Shown here one piece after another: positions 10,332 through 19,685 of a stretch of DNA of 64,000 nt. Under the pieces are notes generated by a model. It was not told where the DNA came from and did no database searches. It was given only the letters and a program-made list of their open reading frames with translations. Position 1 is the first letter of the stretch. Every line of letters begins with the position of its first letter. This DNA comes from Leptospira sp. WS58.C1. Its GTDB lineage: Bacteria; Spirochaetota; Leptospiria; Leptospirales; Leptospiraceae. The position numbers were made by a program, and so were the translations under genes. The DNA is taken from positions 3,518,001 to 3,582,000 of the forward strand of contig NZ_CP162137.1 of the NCBI RefSeq assembly GCF_040833995.1. Direction: 5' to 3'.

Positions 10332-10813
10332 CAAGAATTGCTGTTTATCCCGGCTCCTTCGATCCTTTAACGAGAGGGCATTTGGACATTCTTCAAAGGT
10401 CTGTAGGTCTATTCGATAAAGTGATCATAGGTGTCGCCGTAAACTCCAATAAAAGTCTTCTTTTTTCGATCGAAGAAAGAATAGAATTCATCCGAGAAGC
10501 GACCAAAGGTTGGGAAAATCTGGAAATAGACACTTTCGAAGGACTGACAGTGGACTATTGTAAAAAAAGAGGAGCTAAAAGTATCATCAGGGGATTAAGA
10601 GCGGTCACGGACTTCGATTATGAATATGCAATTTCCCTAATGAATAAAAAACTCGCCCCCGAAGTGGAAACCATCTTCCTAATGTCCTCGAACGACTATT
10701 CTTTCGTTTCCTCCACAATCGTAAAAGAAGTGGCAAGACACGGAAGGGACGTATCCGCTCAGGTCCCGGAACACGTTAGTAAAGCATTACTTAAAAAATT
10801 ATACCACAAGTAA
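10328..10813 (+). CDS. coaD: Phosphopantetheine adenylyltransferase
   Basis: Penultimate step of coenzyme A synthesis: transfers AMP from ATP to 4'-phosphopantetheine. The 161-residue length is typical. The nucleotidyltransferase signature [12 protein letters not shown] (residues 7-18) with the HxGH-equivalent TRGH, the [12 protein letters not shown] segment and the SSTIVKE motif near residue 135 are all present. The ATG lies inside the argG stop (ATGA), so translation is coupled. Confidence 0.96.
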   Translation: MTRIAVYPGSFDPLTRGHLDILQRSVGLFDKVIIGVAVNSNKSLLFSIEERIEFIREATKGWENLEIDTFEGLTVDYCKKRGAKSIIRGLRAVTDFDYEYAISLMNKKLAPEVETIFLMSSNDYSFVSSTIVKEVARHGRDVSAQVPEHVSKALLKKLYHK

Positions 10814-10826
10814 CTAAGGAATAAAA

Positions 10827-11240
10827 ATGGCTAGAACATTTATCATGATCAAACCCGACGGAGTAAAAAACAAACATGTCGGCGATATCCTACAAAGGAT
10901 CGAAAAAGAAGGATTCAAAATTTTAGGACTAAAATACCTTAAACTTTCGCTGGAAGACGCAAAACAATTCTATAAAGTACATTCAGCTCGTCCTTTCTAT
11001 AACGACCTTTGCAGCTATATGTCTTCCGGACCGATCGTTGCAGCCGCTTTAGAGAGAGACAATGCGGTCCAACATTGGAGAGACGTGATCGGAGCAACCG
11101 ATCCTAAAGAAGCTGCTGCAGGAACGATCAGAGCCTTATTTGCGGAAAGTAAAGAAGCGAACGCAGTACATGGTTCCGATTCCGATGACAATGCTGCATT
11201 AGAGATCAGCTTCTTTTTCAAAGGGAACGAGCTGTTCTAA
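10827..11240 (+). CDS. ndk: Nucleoside diphosphate kinase
   Basis: Transfers the gamma phosphate from ATP to nucleoside diphosphates through a phosphohistidine. The 137-residue length is standard. IMIKPDGV near the N-terminus and NAVHGSDS with catalytic His115 are present. It starts 13 bases after coaD behind an AAGGA ribosome site and is the last gene before a strong intrinsic terminator. Confidence 0.97.
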   Translation: MARTFIMIKPDGVKNKHVGDILQRIEKEGFKILGLKYLKLSLEDAKQFYKVHSARPFYNDLCSYMSSGPIVAAALERDNAVQHWRDVIGATDPKEAAAGTIRALFAESKEANAVHGSDSDDNAALEISFFFKGNELF

Positions 11241-11264
11241 TAAAGCAAATTTTTCCTTTTATAG

Positions 11265-11300
11265 ACCCGGTGTCCCTAAAAAGACCACCGGGTTTTTTAT
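11265..11300 (+). terminator. Rho-independent terminator after ndk
   Basis: CCCGGTG (11266-11272) pairs with CACCGGG (11286-11292) around a loop of about 13 bases, followed directly by six T residues and an AT-rich tail. It lies 25 bases after the ndk stop and closes the argG-coaD-ndk unit. Confidence 0.85.
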
Positions 11301-11358
11301 TATTATCTTCTAATATAGTACAACCTAACATTCGTTCTATATAAAAGAACTTATTCGA

Positions 11359-11396
11359 CCGACGTTCTTGTCGGAGAAAAAAATCCGGATTATAAC
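11359..11396 (+). promoter_or_regulatory. Sigma-70-type promoter with inverted repeat over the -35
   Basis: TTGTCG (11368-11373), a 17-base spacer and TATAAC (11391-11396) make a good housekeeping promoter for the 58-residue gene that starts at 11485. An inverted repeat, CCGAC (11359-11363) and GTCGG (11370-11374), covers the -35 and could be an operator. The expected leader is about 80 bases. Confidence 0.55.
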
Positions 11397-11484
11397 GAAT
11401 TTTTCTTGTACTTTTTGGAAATATCTTTCTCTATTTTTCCTACGTAGGCGAAATAAAACCACCGTTTCGACCGAAGCTAATAAT

Positions 11485-11661
11485 ATGAACGCAGCTACCA
11501 AAGAGCAGATCATCAAGCACAATCGTATCATAGAAAAATACAGAACAAAGGATACTTTGTTCGACAGCGCCCCGGATTGGATGGACGATGTTTTGGAAGT
11601 GATCTACTCCCAAGACGATTTTATCTCGGAAAAACCCGATATAGATCTGGATATAGAGTGA
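11485..11661 (+). CDS. Small acidic hypothetical protein (58 aa)
   Basis: A short soluble protein with a basic helical N-terminal half (ATKEQIIKHNRIIEKYR) and an acidic C-terminal half ending PDIDLDIE. The ATG at 11485 is preferred over one at 11368 in the same frame. A promoter (-10 at 11391-11396) lies inside the longer reading, and the extra residues look like untranslated leader. No family is recognised. It is not in an operon: a terminator precedes it, and the next gene runs the other way and ends 30 bases beyond. Confidence 0.55.
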   Translation: MNAATKEQIIKHNRIIEKYRTKDTLFDSAPDWMDDVLEVIYSQDDFISEKPDIDLDIE

Positions 11662-11691
11662 TCTAATCCCTCTTCTATTCTTCGAAAGTTC

Positions 11692-14600
11692 TCAAACCGG
11701 AGCGAATGCTTCGGTCTCTCTTATTATTTTCAGTATCTCAGGCCTACAACTTCCACAGCCCGTTCCCGCTCCGGTCTGCTCGGAAAGAGTCTTGAGATCG
11801 CAGACACCGTTTCGGATCTCTTCTTCTATATTCCCTTTTCCTACTCCATTACAAGAACAGACCAATGCCCCTATCGGGGGTTTAAGTGGAGAAGATCCTG
11901 TCAAAAGTTTATCTCTTTTATCTCCTAACTCGATTCCTGAGGAGATCATCGTTTTAAATTCCGAAAATTCGGACTTGTCTCCGACTAAAATCGCTCCAAC
12001 CAAACGGTCTCCCTTAATGATACATTTTTTATAACGGCCCTTTCTTTTATCGAAAAATACGATCTCTTCGTATTCGGGACCTGCCTCGTCCATCGGTACA
12101 TCAGGCAATCTTAAGGAAACTAATTCCAAACCCGGTATTTTTAAAAGATTAGAATGCATCGAGCCGGAATATGAAGCGATCTTATATCCGTATATATGCC
12201 AAGCGGCGAACTCGGCCTGCTCTTCCGTGGCAGCAACGGTTCCATACATTCCGGTAGAATGTTCAGCGACTTCTCCTAACGCATAAATATCCGGATCGCT
12301 GGATTGTAAGAAGTCATTCACTAAAATCCCGGACTTACAATTCAGTCCTGCTTCTTTCGCTAGTTCCAAATTTGGAACCGTACCGACTGCAAATACGATC
12401 CCATCCGGACGAATGCTGGAACCGTCTCTGAACTTAACACTCTCCAATCTTTCCGATCCGTATACTTTTGAGATTTCAGTATCGAATAAGATCCGTATTC
12501 CTCTTGCTTCTACTTCTCTTCTTAAAATTTCTCCCGAGATCTCATCCAATTGTTTGGACATTAATCGATCCGTTCTCACAAGAATGGTCACCTTTACATC
12601 CAAGGATCTTAATGCGGCAGCAAGCTCTAAGCCGAGCAAACCCCCGCCTACGATCAACGCATGAGTATTCGGAACAAAAAATCCTTTAATACGGTCCGCA
12701 TCGTTTTTTGAACGAAGACTGAAAACCCCTAACATCTTCTCCGGGATATATTTAGGGATAGAAGGTCTGCTGCCTGTGGCAATGATCAGTTTATTATAAG
12801 AATATAAAATACCTTGGGAATCTCTGACCTTCTTTCCTTCCGGAAGGATCTCGGAAACGGAGACGGAAGGTTTTACTTCTATATTCCAGGATTCTATTTC
12901 CTCTTCGCTCACCGCAGATAATTGGGAGAATTGTTTATCTCCACTGATAAGATCGGGCAATAGAATACGGTTATAAAATGGATGTTCTTCCTTGCATAAG
13001 ACTGTGATCTCATCCTCAGGAGAGATAGCTCTGAACTTTCTAAGGAAAGCGAGAGTACCATTGCCTCCTCCTATAATCAGTATTTTTTCCTTAGGTTTTT
13101 TATAAGGAAGGACTTCCACTGCGGAAATTTTAAACCCGGGCTGTTTGGAAAATGGATCGAACTTAGAGCTTGTGAGATTGTTCGCTCTTGCCTCATCGTT
13201 TCCGTTCTTTCTTCCCCAGTGCATAGGTAAGAACACGGTACCTTGTCGGATACTTTCCGTAATCGTTGCTCTAACTCGAACACTGCCTCTTTCGTTTTTG
13301 ACTTCTACGATCTGGGAATCAAGGATCTTTCTTTTTTTTGCATCGATCGGATGGATCTCTAGATAAGGTTCCTTTTTATGTTCCTTAAGCTTTCGCACCT
13401 TTCCCGTGCGGGTCATCGTATGCCATTGGTCTCTGATCCTGCCGGTAGTAAGAATTAAAGGAAAGGTTTCGTTCGTTTTTTCGGAAGTATCCTCAGGTTC
13501 GACTGAATGTATTTTTGCTTTTCCCCCCGGACGATAAAACTTTCCGTCAGAAAATAATCGAGGAGTTCCCTCATGGTCCTTGGAAGGAAAAGGCCATTGT
13601 ACGGATCTTTTTTCTTGTAAGATAGAATAATCCAATCCTGCAATATCCAGATTAGTACCCTTAGTAAGCATACAATGTTCCAGAAAAACTTCTTCTTCAT
13701 TCTTATAGTGGAAAGAAGGACCGAATCCCATCTTCTCCGCAAACTCTGTCAGTATCCAAGTATCCGCCTTTGCATCGCCGGGAGGATTGAAAATTTTAGG
13801 CAGATACGTTATTCTCCTATCTGAGTTGGTCATGGTGCCTTGCTTTTCTGTCCAACCGGCAGCAGGTAGAACAAAATGAGCGAATGGAATGGATTCATGT
13901 CGATTGGAAATATCCTGCACAACTACTAGTTCGGCATTTCGAAGTCCCGCTTCTACTGTCCTTGCGTCGGGAAGACTTACCGTGGGATTTGTACAAACGA
14001 TCCAGATGGCTTTCATCTTTCCGCTCTTGAGATTTTCAAACATCTCCGTAGCAGAATAACCGGGCTTGTCCCGAATGGATTCCACTCCCCAAAAATCCGC
14101 CACTTCTTTTCTATGACTTTCATCCGCAAGATTTCTATGAGCAGGTAAAAGATTACATAGTCCTCCGACTTCTCTTCCGCCCATCGCATTCGGTTGACCG
14201 GTTAAGGAGAATGGGCCGGAACCCGGTTTGCCGATCTTTCCTGTAATCAAATTCAGATTAATTAAGGCTAAATTTTTATTAACTCCTACGACACTTTGGT
14301 TCAAACCCATTGCCCAAAGAGTTAAGAATCCTTTTGCATTTGCGATGAGACTTGCAGCGTTCCTGATGGATTCTTCCGGTACTCCGCAAGAATCCGCATA
14401 TTCTTTCATACTGATAGAAAAAACTTTTTCTTTCAGCTCTTCAAAACCTTCGGTATGAGATTTTATAAAATTCGGATCTAATCCGCCCGTCTCTATCAGA
14501 CTTCTTGCAATAGCATTGAATAATAATATATCGGTTCCGGGTATAATTTGAAGATGTAAGTCAGCGTTTTCACAACTTTCGGTCTTTCTAGGATCAATCA

Positions 14601-15228
14601 CTATGATCTTTACATTTGGGTCTGAATTCTTTCTATCTTCTATTCTTCTAAAAAGAATCGGATGACACCAAGCAGGATTGGCTCCTGCTATCAAAAAACA
14701 ATCCGCAATCTCTATATCGTCGTACGATATCGGAACGCTATCCTCACCTAAGGACATCTTATAACCTACAACTGCCGAACTCATACAGAGTCTTGAGTTT
14801 GTATCTATATTATTCGTATTTAAAAAACCTTTGGTCAGTTTATTCACGACGTAATATTCTTCCGTCAATAATTGTCCGGAAACATAGAAACCGACGGAAT
14901 CGGGTCCGTATTCGTTGATCAAATTTTTAAAACGGGAAGCAATCTCTCCTAACGCAGAGTCCCAATCCGTTTTTTGTAATTCTCCCGTTTTAGGATTTCT
15001 TGCCATTGGGTATAAAAGCCTGTCGCTCTTATCCAGAACGGTGTGATGCAAATTCAACCCTTTGGAACAGAGCATTCCCTTATTCGCGGGATGATCCGGA
15101 TCTCCTTGGACGGTAAAACCGGTTTCACTCTCTTTCTGAATCAATACTCCGCATCCGACTCCGCAGTAAGAACAAGTACTTCTAAATCCGTTTTTTGTAT
15201 TCACAAATTCATTTTTAGCAATTTTCAT
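11692..15228 (-). CDS. Assimilatory nitrate reductase fused to a NirB-like diaphorase and BFD-type Fe-S domain
   Basis: An 1178-residue fusion that probably carries electrons from NAD(P)H to nitrate in one cytoplasmic polypeptide. Residues 1-60 hold a 4Fe-4S motif (Cys19, 22, 26, 54). About 60-590 is the molybdopterin domain, with likely Mo ligand Cys148 in RLCMSS. About 590-705 is the dinucleotide-binding domain. From about 715 there is a FAD/NAD module with LIIGGGNG (718-725), ATGSRP and VGGGLLG (860-866), as in NirB or NasB. Residues 1124-1161 (Cys1124, 1126, 1158, 1161) form a BFD-type 2Fe-2S domain. No signal peptide, hence assimilatory. It is divergent from the transporter and nirBD. 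Confidence 0.88.
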   Translation of the reverse strand: MKIAKNEFVNTKNGFRSTCSYCGVGCGVLIQKESETGFTVQGDPDHPANKGMLCSKGLNLHHTVLDKSDRLLYPMARNPKTGELQKTDWDSALGEIASRFKNLINEYGPDSVGFYVSGQLLTEEYYVVNKLTKGFLNTNNIDTNSRLCMSSAVVGYKMSLGEDSVPISYDDIEIADCFLIAGANPAWCHPILFRRIEDRKNSDPNVKIIVIDPRKTESCENADLHLQIIPGTDILLFNAIARSLIETGGLDPNFIKSHTEGFEELKEKVFSISMKEYADSCGVPEESIRNAASLIANAKGFLTLWAMGLNQSVVGVNKNLALINLNLITGKIGKPGSGPFSLTGQPNAMGGREVGGLCNLLPAHRNLADESHRKEVADFWGVESIRDKPGYSATEMFENLKSGKMKAIWIVCTNPTVSLPDARTVEAGLRNAELVVVQDISNRHESIPFAHFVLPAAGWTEKQGTMTNSDRRITYLPKIFNPPGDAKADTWILTEFAEKMGFGPSFHYKNEEEVFLEHCMLTKGTNLDIAGLDYSILQEKRSVQWPFPSKDHEGTPRLFSDGKFYRPGGKAKIHSVEPEDTSEKTNETFPLILTTGRIRDQWHTMTRTGKVRKLKEHKKEPYLEIHPIDAKKRKILDSQIVEVKNERGSVRVRATITESIRQGTVFLPMHWGRKNGNDEARANNLTSSKFDPFSKQPGFKISAVEVLPYKKPKEKILIIGGGNGTLAFLRKFRAISPEDEITVLCKEEHPFYNRILLPDLISGDKQFSQLSAVSEEEIESWNIEVKPSVSVSEILPEGKKVRDSQGILYSYNKLIIATGSRPSIPKYIPEKMLGVFSLRSKNDADRIKGFFVPNTHALIVGGGLLGLELAAALRSLDVKVTILVRTDRLMSKQLDEISGEILRREVEARGIRILFDTEISKVYGSERLESVKFRDGSSIRPDGIVFAVGTVPNLELAKEAGLNCKSGILVNDFLQSSDPDIYALGEVAEHSTGMYGTVAATEEQAEFAAWHIYGYKIASYSGSMHSNLLKIPGLELVSLRLPDVPMDEAGPEYEEIVFFDKRKGRYKKCIIKGDRLVGAILVGDKSEFSEFKTMISSGIELGDKRDKLLTGSSPLKPPIGALVCSCNGVGKGNIEEEIRNGVCDLKTLSEQTGAGTGCGSCRPEILKIIRETEAFAPV

Positions 15229-15543
15229 GCCAAATTATAAAAATTATTCACAGACCATCTAAACAAGCAAAACCTCTTAATGGAACTTGAGCGAATGCAA
15301 TTGGTGCGCATTTAAATTAAGCATGATGTACAATATATGCGTATTTTCTAGCTATTTCGCTCTTCCTTCTTTAATCATACATCGATGATTTTTACATTAA
15401 TGTTCGAAAAAGAAGACCTCAATCTAAATTTTTATATGATTCTAACTGAATACGATGTTTTTCAAAAACTAATCCATATATTTGGCATGACTCTTGCTAT
15501 AAGTTGCGTGTGAGCATTTTTGCTCGTTAACGGAGAGCTTTAA
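15229..15543. other. Divergent regulatory region of the nitrate genes
   Basis: A 315-base AT-rich gap between the divergent nitrate reductase and transporter genes. It contains the sigma-54 promoter described separately. A GCACCA half-site (complement at about 15301-15306) resembles half of an NtrC site. The short hairpin GAGCA/TGCTC sits in the transporter leader (about 15513-15526). No open reading frame of note is seen. A minus-strand sigma-54 promoter is not convincing. Confidence 0.5.
15482..15498 (+). promoter_or_regulatory. Sigma-54 (-24/-12) promoter of the nitrate transporter operon
   Basis: TTGGCATGACTCTTGCT matches the sigma-54 consensus TGGCAC-N5-TTGCW. The invariant GG (15484-15485) and GC (15496-15497) are ten bases apart, as required. 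Transcription would begin near 15509, about 35 bases before the transporter ATG. This predicts NtrC-like, nitrogen-responsive activation, which agrees with the function of the genes downstream. Confidence 0.8.
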
Positions 15544-16758
15544 ATGAAAAAGTTTCGTGAATTTCTATCTATCGGTCACTTTCCATCGCTTGTGAGCTCC
15601 TTTCTATACTTTGATTTCAGCTTCATGGTATGGATGTTGCTCGCCGCTTTGGGTGTTTTTATTTCAGAAGAATTCAAACTAGGTCCTGCTCAGAAAGGTA
15701 TGTTGGTTTCCGTTCCTCTATTAGGAGGAACATTATTAAGAATTCCTTTAGGGCTGCTTTCTGATCGTTACGGATCAAAGATTGTCGGTTTGTCAGGAAT
15801 GGGGATCACAATGTTCACCCTTTTGATGGGTTGGAAATTTGCGAATACTCTTCCTGAAGTGTTCGTGGTTGGATTATTATTAGGAACGGCTGGCGCAAGC
15901 TTTGCAGTGGCGCTTCCTTTAGCCAGTAGATGGTATCCTAAAGAATACCAAGGTTTAGTAATGGGTATCGCAGGTGCCGGAAATAGCGGATCTGTGATCG
16001 CAACATTCTTCGCTCCTGATCTTGCAAGAAATTTCGGGTGGCATGCCGTTTTCGGCCTCGCTCTTATTCCATTAGCTTTTGCCTTCGTATTCTTCTTAAT
16101 TTTTGCGAAAGATTGTCCGGGAACAATTTCCAAAAAACCTTTAAAACAATATTTAGTACCGATCAAATCGAGAGACGCTTTATTCTTCTGTTTACTGTAT
16201 AGCGTAACGTTCGGCGGTTTCGTAGGTATAGCCAGCTTTCTTCCCATCTTCTTTCATGATCAATACGGTGTGGATAAGGTTACTACAGGATTATACACCT
16301 CTTATTGTATCTTAGGTGCAAGTCTGGTTCGCCCGATCGGAGGATATCTTTCCGACAAATTCGGAGGAGTTACAGTTTTACTAACCGTATTCGCAGGAGT
16401 CGCATCTTGTTTGATAGCCGTCTCTTGGTTACCAACTGTCGGGATCATACTTCCGATTTTCGTAACTCTAATGATCTTTTTAGGATTAGGGAACGGTTCC
16501 GTATTCCAGCTCGTACCTCTTAGATTCAGCAAAGAAATCGGGATTATCACGGGATTTATCGGAGCATTCGGAGGTTTAGGAGGATTTTTCGTTCCGAATC
16601 TATTAGGAAGTCTGAAAGCGGTTTCGGGCTCTTTTTCAATAGGATTCGTCGTTCTGTCAGTGGTGGTTGCGTTATCCGCCTTCCTTCTGTTCATGATGAA
16701 CACTTATGTTTGGGAAAGAAATAGAAAAAACGAATCCTTAGAATTGGAGTCGGCTTAA
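15544..16758 (+). CDS. narK: MFS nitrate/nitrite transporter
   Basis: A 404-residue major facilitator protein with about twelve hydrophobic segments. It carries the loop motif GLLSDRYGSKI between helices 2 and 3, the glycine-rich nitrate signature GIAGAGNSGSV (about residues 141-151), and a second Gly-rich motif GAFGGLGGFFVPN near residue 340. These mark the NarK/NasA family. It probably imports nitrate for assimilation. An SD-like GGAGAG precedes the ATG. It is first in the plus-strand unit with nirB, nirD and cobA behind a sigma-54 promoter. Its stop codon lies in a 22-base palindrome. Confidence 0.92.
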   Translation: MKKFREFLSIGHFPSLVSSFLYFDFSFMVWMLLAALGVFISEEFKLGPAQKGMLVSVPLLGGTLLRIPLGLLSDRYGSKIVGLSGMGITMFTLLMGWKFANTLPEVFVVGLLLGTAGASFAVALPLASRWYPKEYQGLVMGIAGAGNSGSVIATFFAPDLARNFGWHAVFGLALIPLAFAFVFFLIFAKDCPGTISKKPLKQYLVPIKSRDALFFCLLYSVTFGGFVGIASFLPIFFHDQYGVDKVTTGLYTSYCILGASLVRPIGGYLSDKFGGVTVLLTVFAGVASCLIAVSWLPTVGIILPIFVTLMIFLGLGNGSVFQLVPLRFSKEIGIITGFIGAFGGLGGFFVPNLLGSLKAVSGSFSIGFVVLSVVVALSAFLLFMMNTYVWERNRKNESLELESA

Positions 16759-16767
16759 GCCGACTCC
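16746..16767 (+). repeat. 22-base perfect palindrome over the transporter stop codon
   Basis: Arms GGAGTCGGC (16746-16754) and GCCGACTCC (16759-16767) enclose TTAA, which contains the stop codon of the transporter. In RNA this is a nine-base-pair stem with a four-base loop, without a T-run. It therefore looks like a processing, stability or partial attenuation element between the transporter and nirB rather than a full terminator. Confidence 0.6.
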
Positions 16768-16792
16768 TAAAAGGGAAAGGAGATAGATAAAA

Positions 16793-19306
16793 ATGAAACG
16801 GAAGTTAGTAATTCTTGGGAACGGAATGGTGGGTCATAGATTCGCCGAAAAGATCGCAGAGTACGGTGGTACTGAAAAATTTGAAGTAACTATTCTAGGA
16901 GAAGAACCTAGGAGAGCTTACGATCGGGTTCATCTTTCCGAATATTTCACGAATAGATCCGCAGATTCACTTTATCTTTCTCCTTCCGATTGGTATAGAA
17001 CCAACGGGATCCGCTTATTACTCTCGGAGCCCGCTATTTCAGTGGATACGGTTTCCAGAAAAGTCGTCACTTCTGCCGGGACTGAATTACCCTTTGATGA
17101 ACTAGTAATAGCTACCGGTTCTTCCGCGTTTGTTCCGAATTTCGAAGGTGTTGATAAACAAGGAGTTTTCGTTTATCGAACTATTGAAGATTTAGAAAAG
17201 ATCATGACTTATGCTAAACAAGTCTCCAAAGTCGCAGTACTTGGCGGAGGTTTATTAGGTTTAGAAGCCGCTAAAGCGGTTTTAGACATGGGAAAAGAAA
17301 GTCATGTGGTGGAATTCGCTTCTCGTTTAATGCCCAGACAATTGGATGAGGCAGCTTCTTCCGTTCTAAAATCAAAAATAGAATCCCTAGGCGTTCGTAT
17401 TCATCTAAACAAAGAAACCAAAAAAGCATTAGGCGATTCTAATTTCCAAGGACTGGAATTTGTAGACGGATCCGTTTTAGAAGTGGAGATGTTGATTATT
17501 TCTGCAGGTATCCGACCCAGAGATGAACTGGCAAAAAACTCCGGAATAGAGGTCGGACAAAGAGGCGGGATCATCGTAGACGACGAGTTAAGGACGAATG
17601 TGTATGGCGTGTACGCGATCGGAGAGGTATCGCTTCATAAAGGAATGATCTACGGACTTGTTGCCCCAGGTTATGAAATGGCTGAAATACTCGCTTATAA
17701 TCTTTGCAGCCCTGGACAAAAAACAAAATCTTATGCAGGTTCCGATCTTTCCACAAAACTAAAACTCATCGGAGTGGATGTCGCTTCTTTCGGCGATGCG
17801 TTAGGGCAAACAGAACATCTTCCTATCGCTTACACGAACCCTCGGACGGGGGTTTATAAAAAATTGGTAATTTCTCCTGACGGTAAAAAACTGAAAGGGG
17901 GAATACTTGTAGGAGATGCGGATGCATATTCCAACCTTCTCACTCTTTATTTAAATAATGTAGAACTTCCTGCCGAGCCGGAGTCCTTGATCGTAGGTAC
18001 TCCATCTGAAGAAGGATCCGCATTCGGCTCTCTTCCTGACGATGCAAAGATCTGTTCTTGTAATAACGTTTCTAAAGGAGATCTTTTAGGCGCGATCCGT
18101 TCCGGTTCTTGTTCCGATCTGAAAGGTTTAAAAGAATGTACCAAGGCCGGAACAGGTTGTGGTGGTTGTATCCCTCAGATGAATTCCATCTTGAAGGAAG
18201 AACTTCGCGCACAAGGGAAAGTGGTTACGGAACATGTATGCGAACATTTTAAATATTCCAGACAAGAGTTGTTCCAGATCGCAAAGGTAAAAGGGATCCG
18301 CAGTTTCGAAGAGTTGATCCGCTCTCATGGTATGGGGAACGGTTGCGAGGTTTGTAAACCTGCTGTGGCTTCTATCATTGCTAGCATTTATAACGAACCG
18401 ATCCAAAAACATAGAGAGATCCAAGATACCAACGATAAGTATCTGGCTAATATCCAAAGAGGCGGAACTTACTCCGTCGTTCCTCGTATCCCCGGCGGTG
18501 AGATCACTCCGGATAAGTTAATCGTGATCGGACAGATCGCGAAAAAGTACGATCTTTATTGCAAGATCACCGGCGGTCAAAGGATAGATCTACTTGGCGC
18601 AAGAATGGAACAACTTCCCGACATCTGGAAAGACCTAGTGGAAGAAGGTTTCGAAAGCGGGCATGCATACGGTAAAGCTATGCGAACCGTTAAAAGTTGT
18701 GTGGGTTCTACTTGGTGTAGATACGGAGTACAAGATAGCACCGCATTTGCGATCCGTATCGAAGAAAGATACAGAGGGATCAGAGCTCCTCATAAATTAA
18801 AATCAGCAGTCTCAGGTTGTATCAGAGAATGTGCGGAAGCAAGAGGTAAAGACTTCGGCATCATCGCCACTGAAAAAGGCTGGAACCTTTATGTCGGCGG
18901 GAACGGAGGAGTAAATCCTAAACACGCGATCCTTCTTGCTGCAGACTTGGACGAAGAGACCTGCATCAAATATATTGATAGATTCCTAATGTTCTATATC
19001 AGAACGGCGGATAAACTTACTAGAACATCCGCTTGGTTAGAGCAAATGGAAGGCGGGATAGAATATCTAAAAGATGTGATCATCAATGACAGACTCGGCA
19101 TCAACAAAGACCTGGAAGAAGAGATGAATCATCTTGTCGGGACCTACGTTTGTGAATGGAAGGATGTGGTAGAAGATCCTGAAAAACAAAAAAAATATAA
19201 ACATTTTATAAACAGCGAAGATTCAGATCCTACAGTACGTTTCATCGAAGAAAGAGGACAAAAGCGTCCTGTAGACTGGCCTAAAAAAGAATTGGTTTCG
19301 AACTAG
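16793..19306 (+). CDS. nirB: NADH-dependent assimilatory nitrite reductase, large subunit
   Basis: An 837-residue cytoplasmic enzyme that reduces nitrite to ammonium. In order it has a FAD/NAD module (ILGNGMVGHR at 8-17; LGGGLLG at 150-156), BFD-type 2Fe-2S segments (Cys421, 423, 456, 459), a second Cys-rich segment (Cys518, 521), and the sulfite/nitrite reductase domains. The 4Fe-4S/siroheme ligands are in CVGSTWC (Cys636, 642) and CIREC (Cys676, 680). Length matches the family. A good AGGAGA ribosome site precedes the ATG. nirD follows after 9 bases. It needs siroheme, for which cobA lies downstream. Confidence 0.96.
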   Translation: MKRKLVILGNGMVGHRFAEKIAEYGGTEKFEVTILGEEPRRAYDRVHLSEYFTNRSADSLYLSPSDWYRTNGIRLLLSEPAISVDTVSRKVVTSAGTELPFDELVIATGSSAFVPNFEGVDKQGVFVYRTIEDLEKIMTYAKQVSKVAVLGGGLLGLEAAKAVLDMGKESHVVEFASRLMPRQLDEAASSVLKSKIESLGVRIHLNKETKKALGDSNFQGLEFVDGSVLEVEMLIISAGIRPRDELAKNSGIEVGQRGGIIVDDELRTNVYGVYAIGEVSLHKGMIYGLVAPGYEMAEILAYNLCSPGQKTKSYAGSDLSTKLKLIGVDVASFGDALGQTEHLPIAYTNPRTGVYKKLVISPDGKKLKGGILVGDADAYSNLLTLYLNNVELPAEPESLIVGTPSEEGSAFGSLPDDAKICSCNNVSKGDLLGAIRSGSCSDLKGLKECTKAGTGCGGCIPQMNSILKEELRAQGKVVTEHVCEHFKYSRQELFQIAKVKGIRSFEELIRSHGMGNGCEVCKPAVASIIASIYNEPIQKHREIQDTNDKYLANIQRGGTYSVVPRIPGGEITPDKLIVIGQIAKKYDLYCKITGGQRIDLLGARMEQLPDIWKDLVEEGFESGHAYGKAMRTVKSCVGSTWCRYGVQDSTAFAIRIEERYRGIRAPHKLKSAVSGCIRECAEARGKDFGIIATEKGWNLYVGGNGGVNPKHAILLAADLDEETCIKYIDRFLMFYIRTADKLTRTSAWLEQMEGGIEYLKDVIINDRLGINKDLEEEMNHLVGTYVCEWKDVVEDPEKQKKYKHFINSEDSDPTVRFIEERGQKRPVDWPKKELVSN

Positions 19307-19315
19307 GAGATAAAA

Positions 19316-19681
19316 ATGAACACAACCGCAAAAGAACCTGTTTGGATACCCGTTAGTACAATAAGTGAATTTCCGGACGATGGTGGAGTCTGCGCCAAGG
19401 TTTACGGAGAACAAATCGCAATCTTTCATTTCAGTTCCAGGAATGAATGGTTTGCATGCGAGAATAAATGTCCTCACACAGAAGACATGGTCTTATCGAG
19501 AGGAATGGTCGGTGATTCTCAAGGAGAACCTAAAGTTGCATGTCCTATGCATAAAAAATCATTCTCCTTAAGGACGGGAGCTTGTATCAGCGGAGAAGAA
19601 TATTCCGTAAAAACATACCCTGTCCATATCGAGGACGGGACCGTTTATATCGGGATCGAAGACCCGGGAACTCAGGGTTAG
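19316..19681 (+). CDS. nirD: Nitrite reductase small subunit, Rieske type
   Basis: A 121-residue partner of NirB. Unlike the E. coli NirD, which lacks the ligands, it has the complete Rieske set: CPH (Cys52, His54) and CPMH (Cys76, His79). It should therefore bind a 2Fe-2S cluster. It lies 9 bases after nirB behind AGGAG, and 4 bases before cobA. Confidence 0.92.
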   Translation: MNTTAKEPVWIPVSTISEFPDDGGVCAKVYGEQIAIFHFSSRNEWFACENKCPHTEDMVLSRGMVGDSQGEPKVACPMHKKSFSLRTGACISGEEYSVKTYPVHIEDGTVYIGIEDPGTQG

Positions 19682-19685
19682 GATC

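Noticed and set aside
15295..15312. Minus-strand sigma-54 promoter for the nitrate reductase
   Set aside because: TTGCA is present, but the essential -24 GG is TG, so the match is too weak to claim.
15768..16703. Long minus-strand frames (159 and 133 residues) inside the transporter gene
   Set aside because: The transporter has clear family motifs and its own promoter and ribosome site; the antisense frames are Pro/Asn/Lys-rich without recognisable features.
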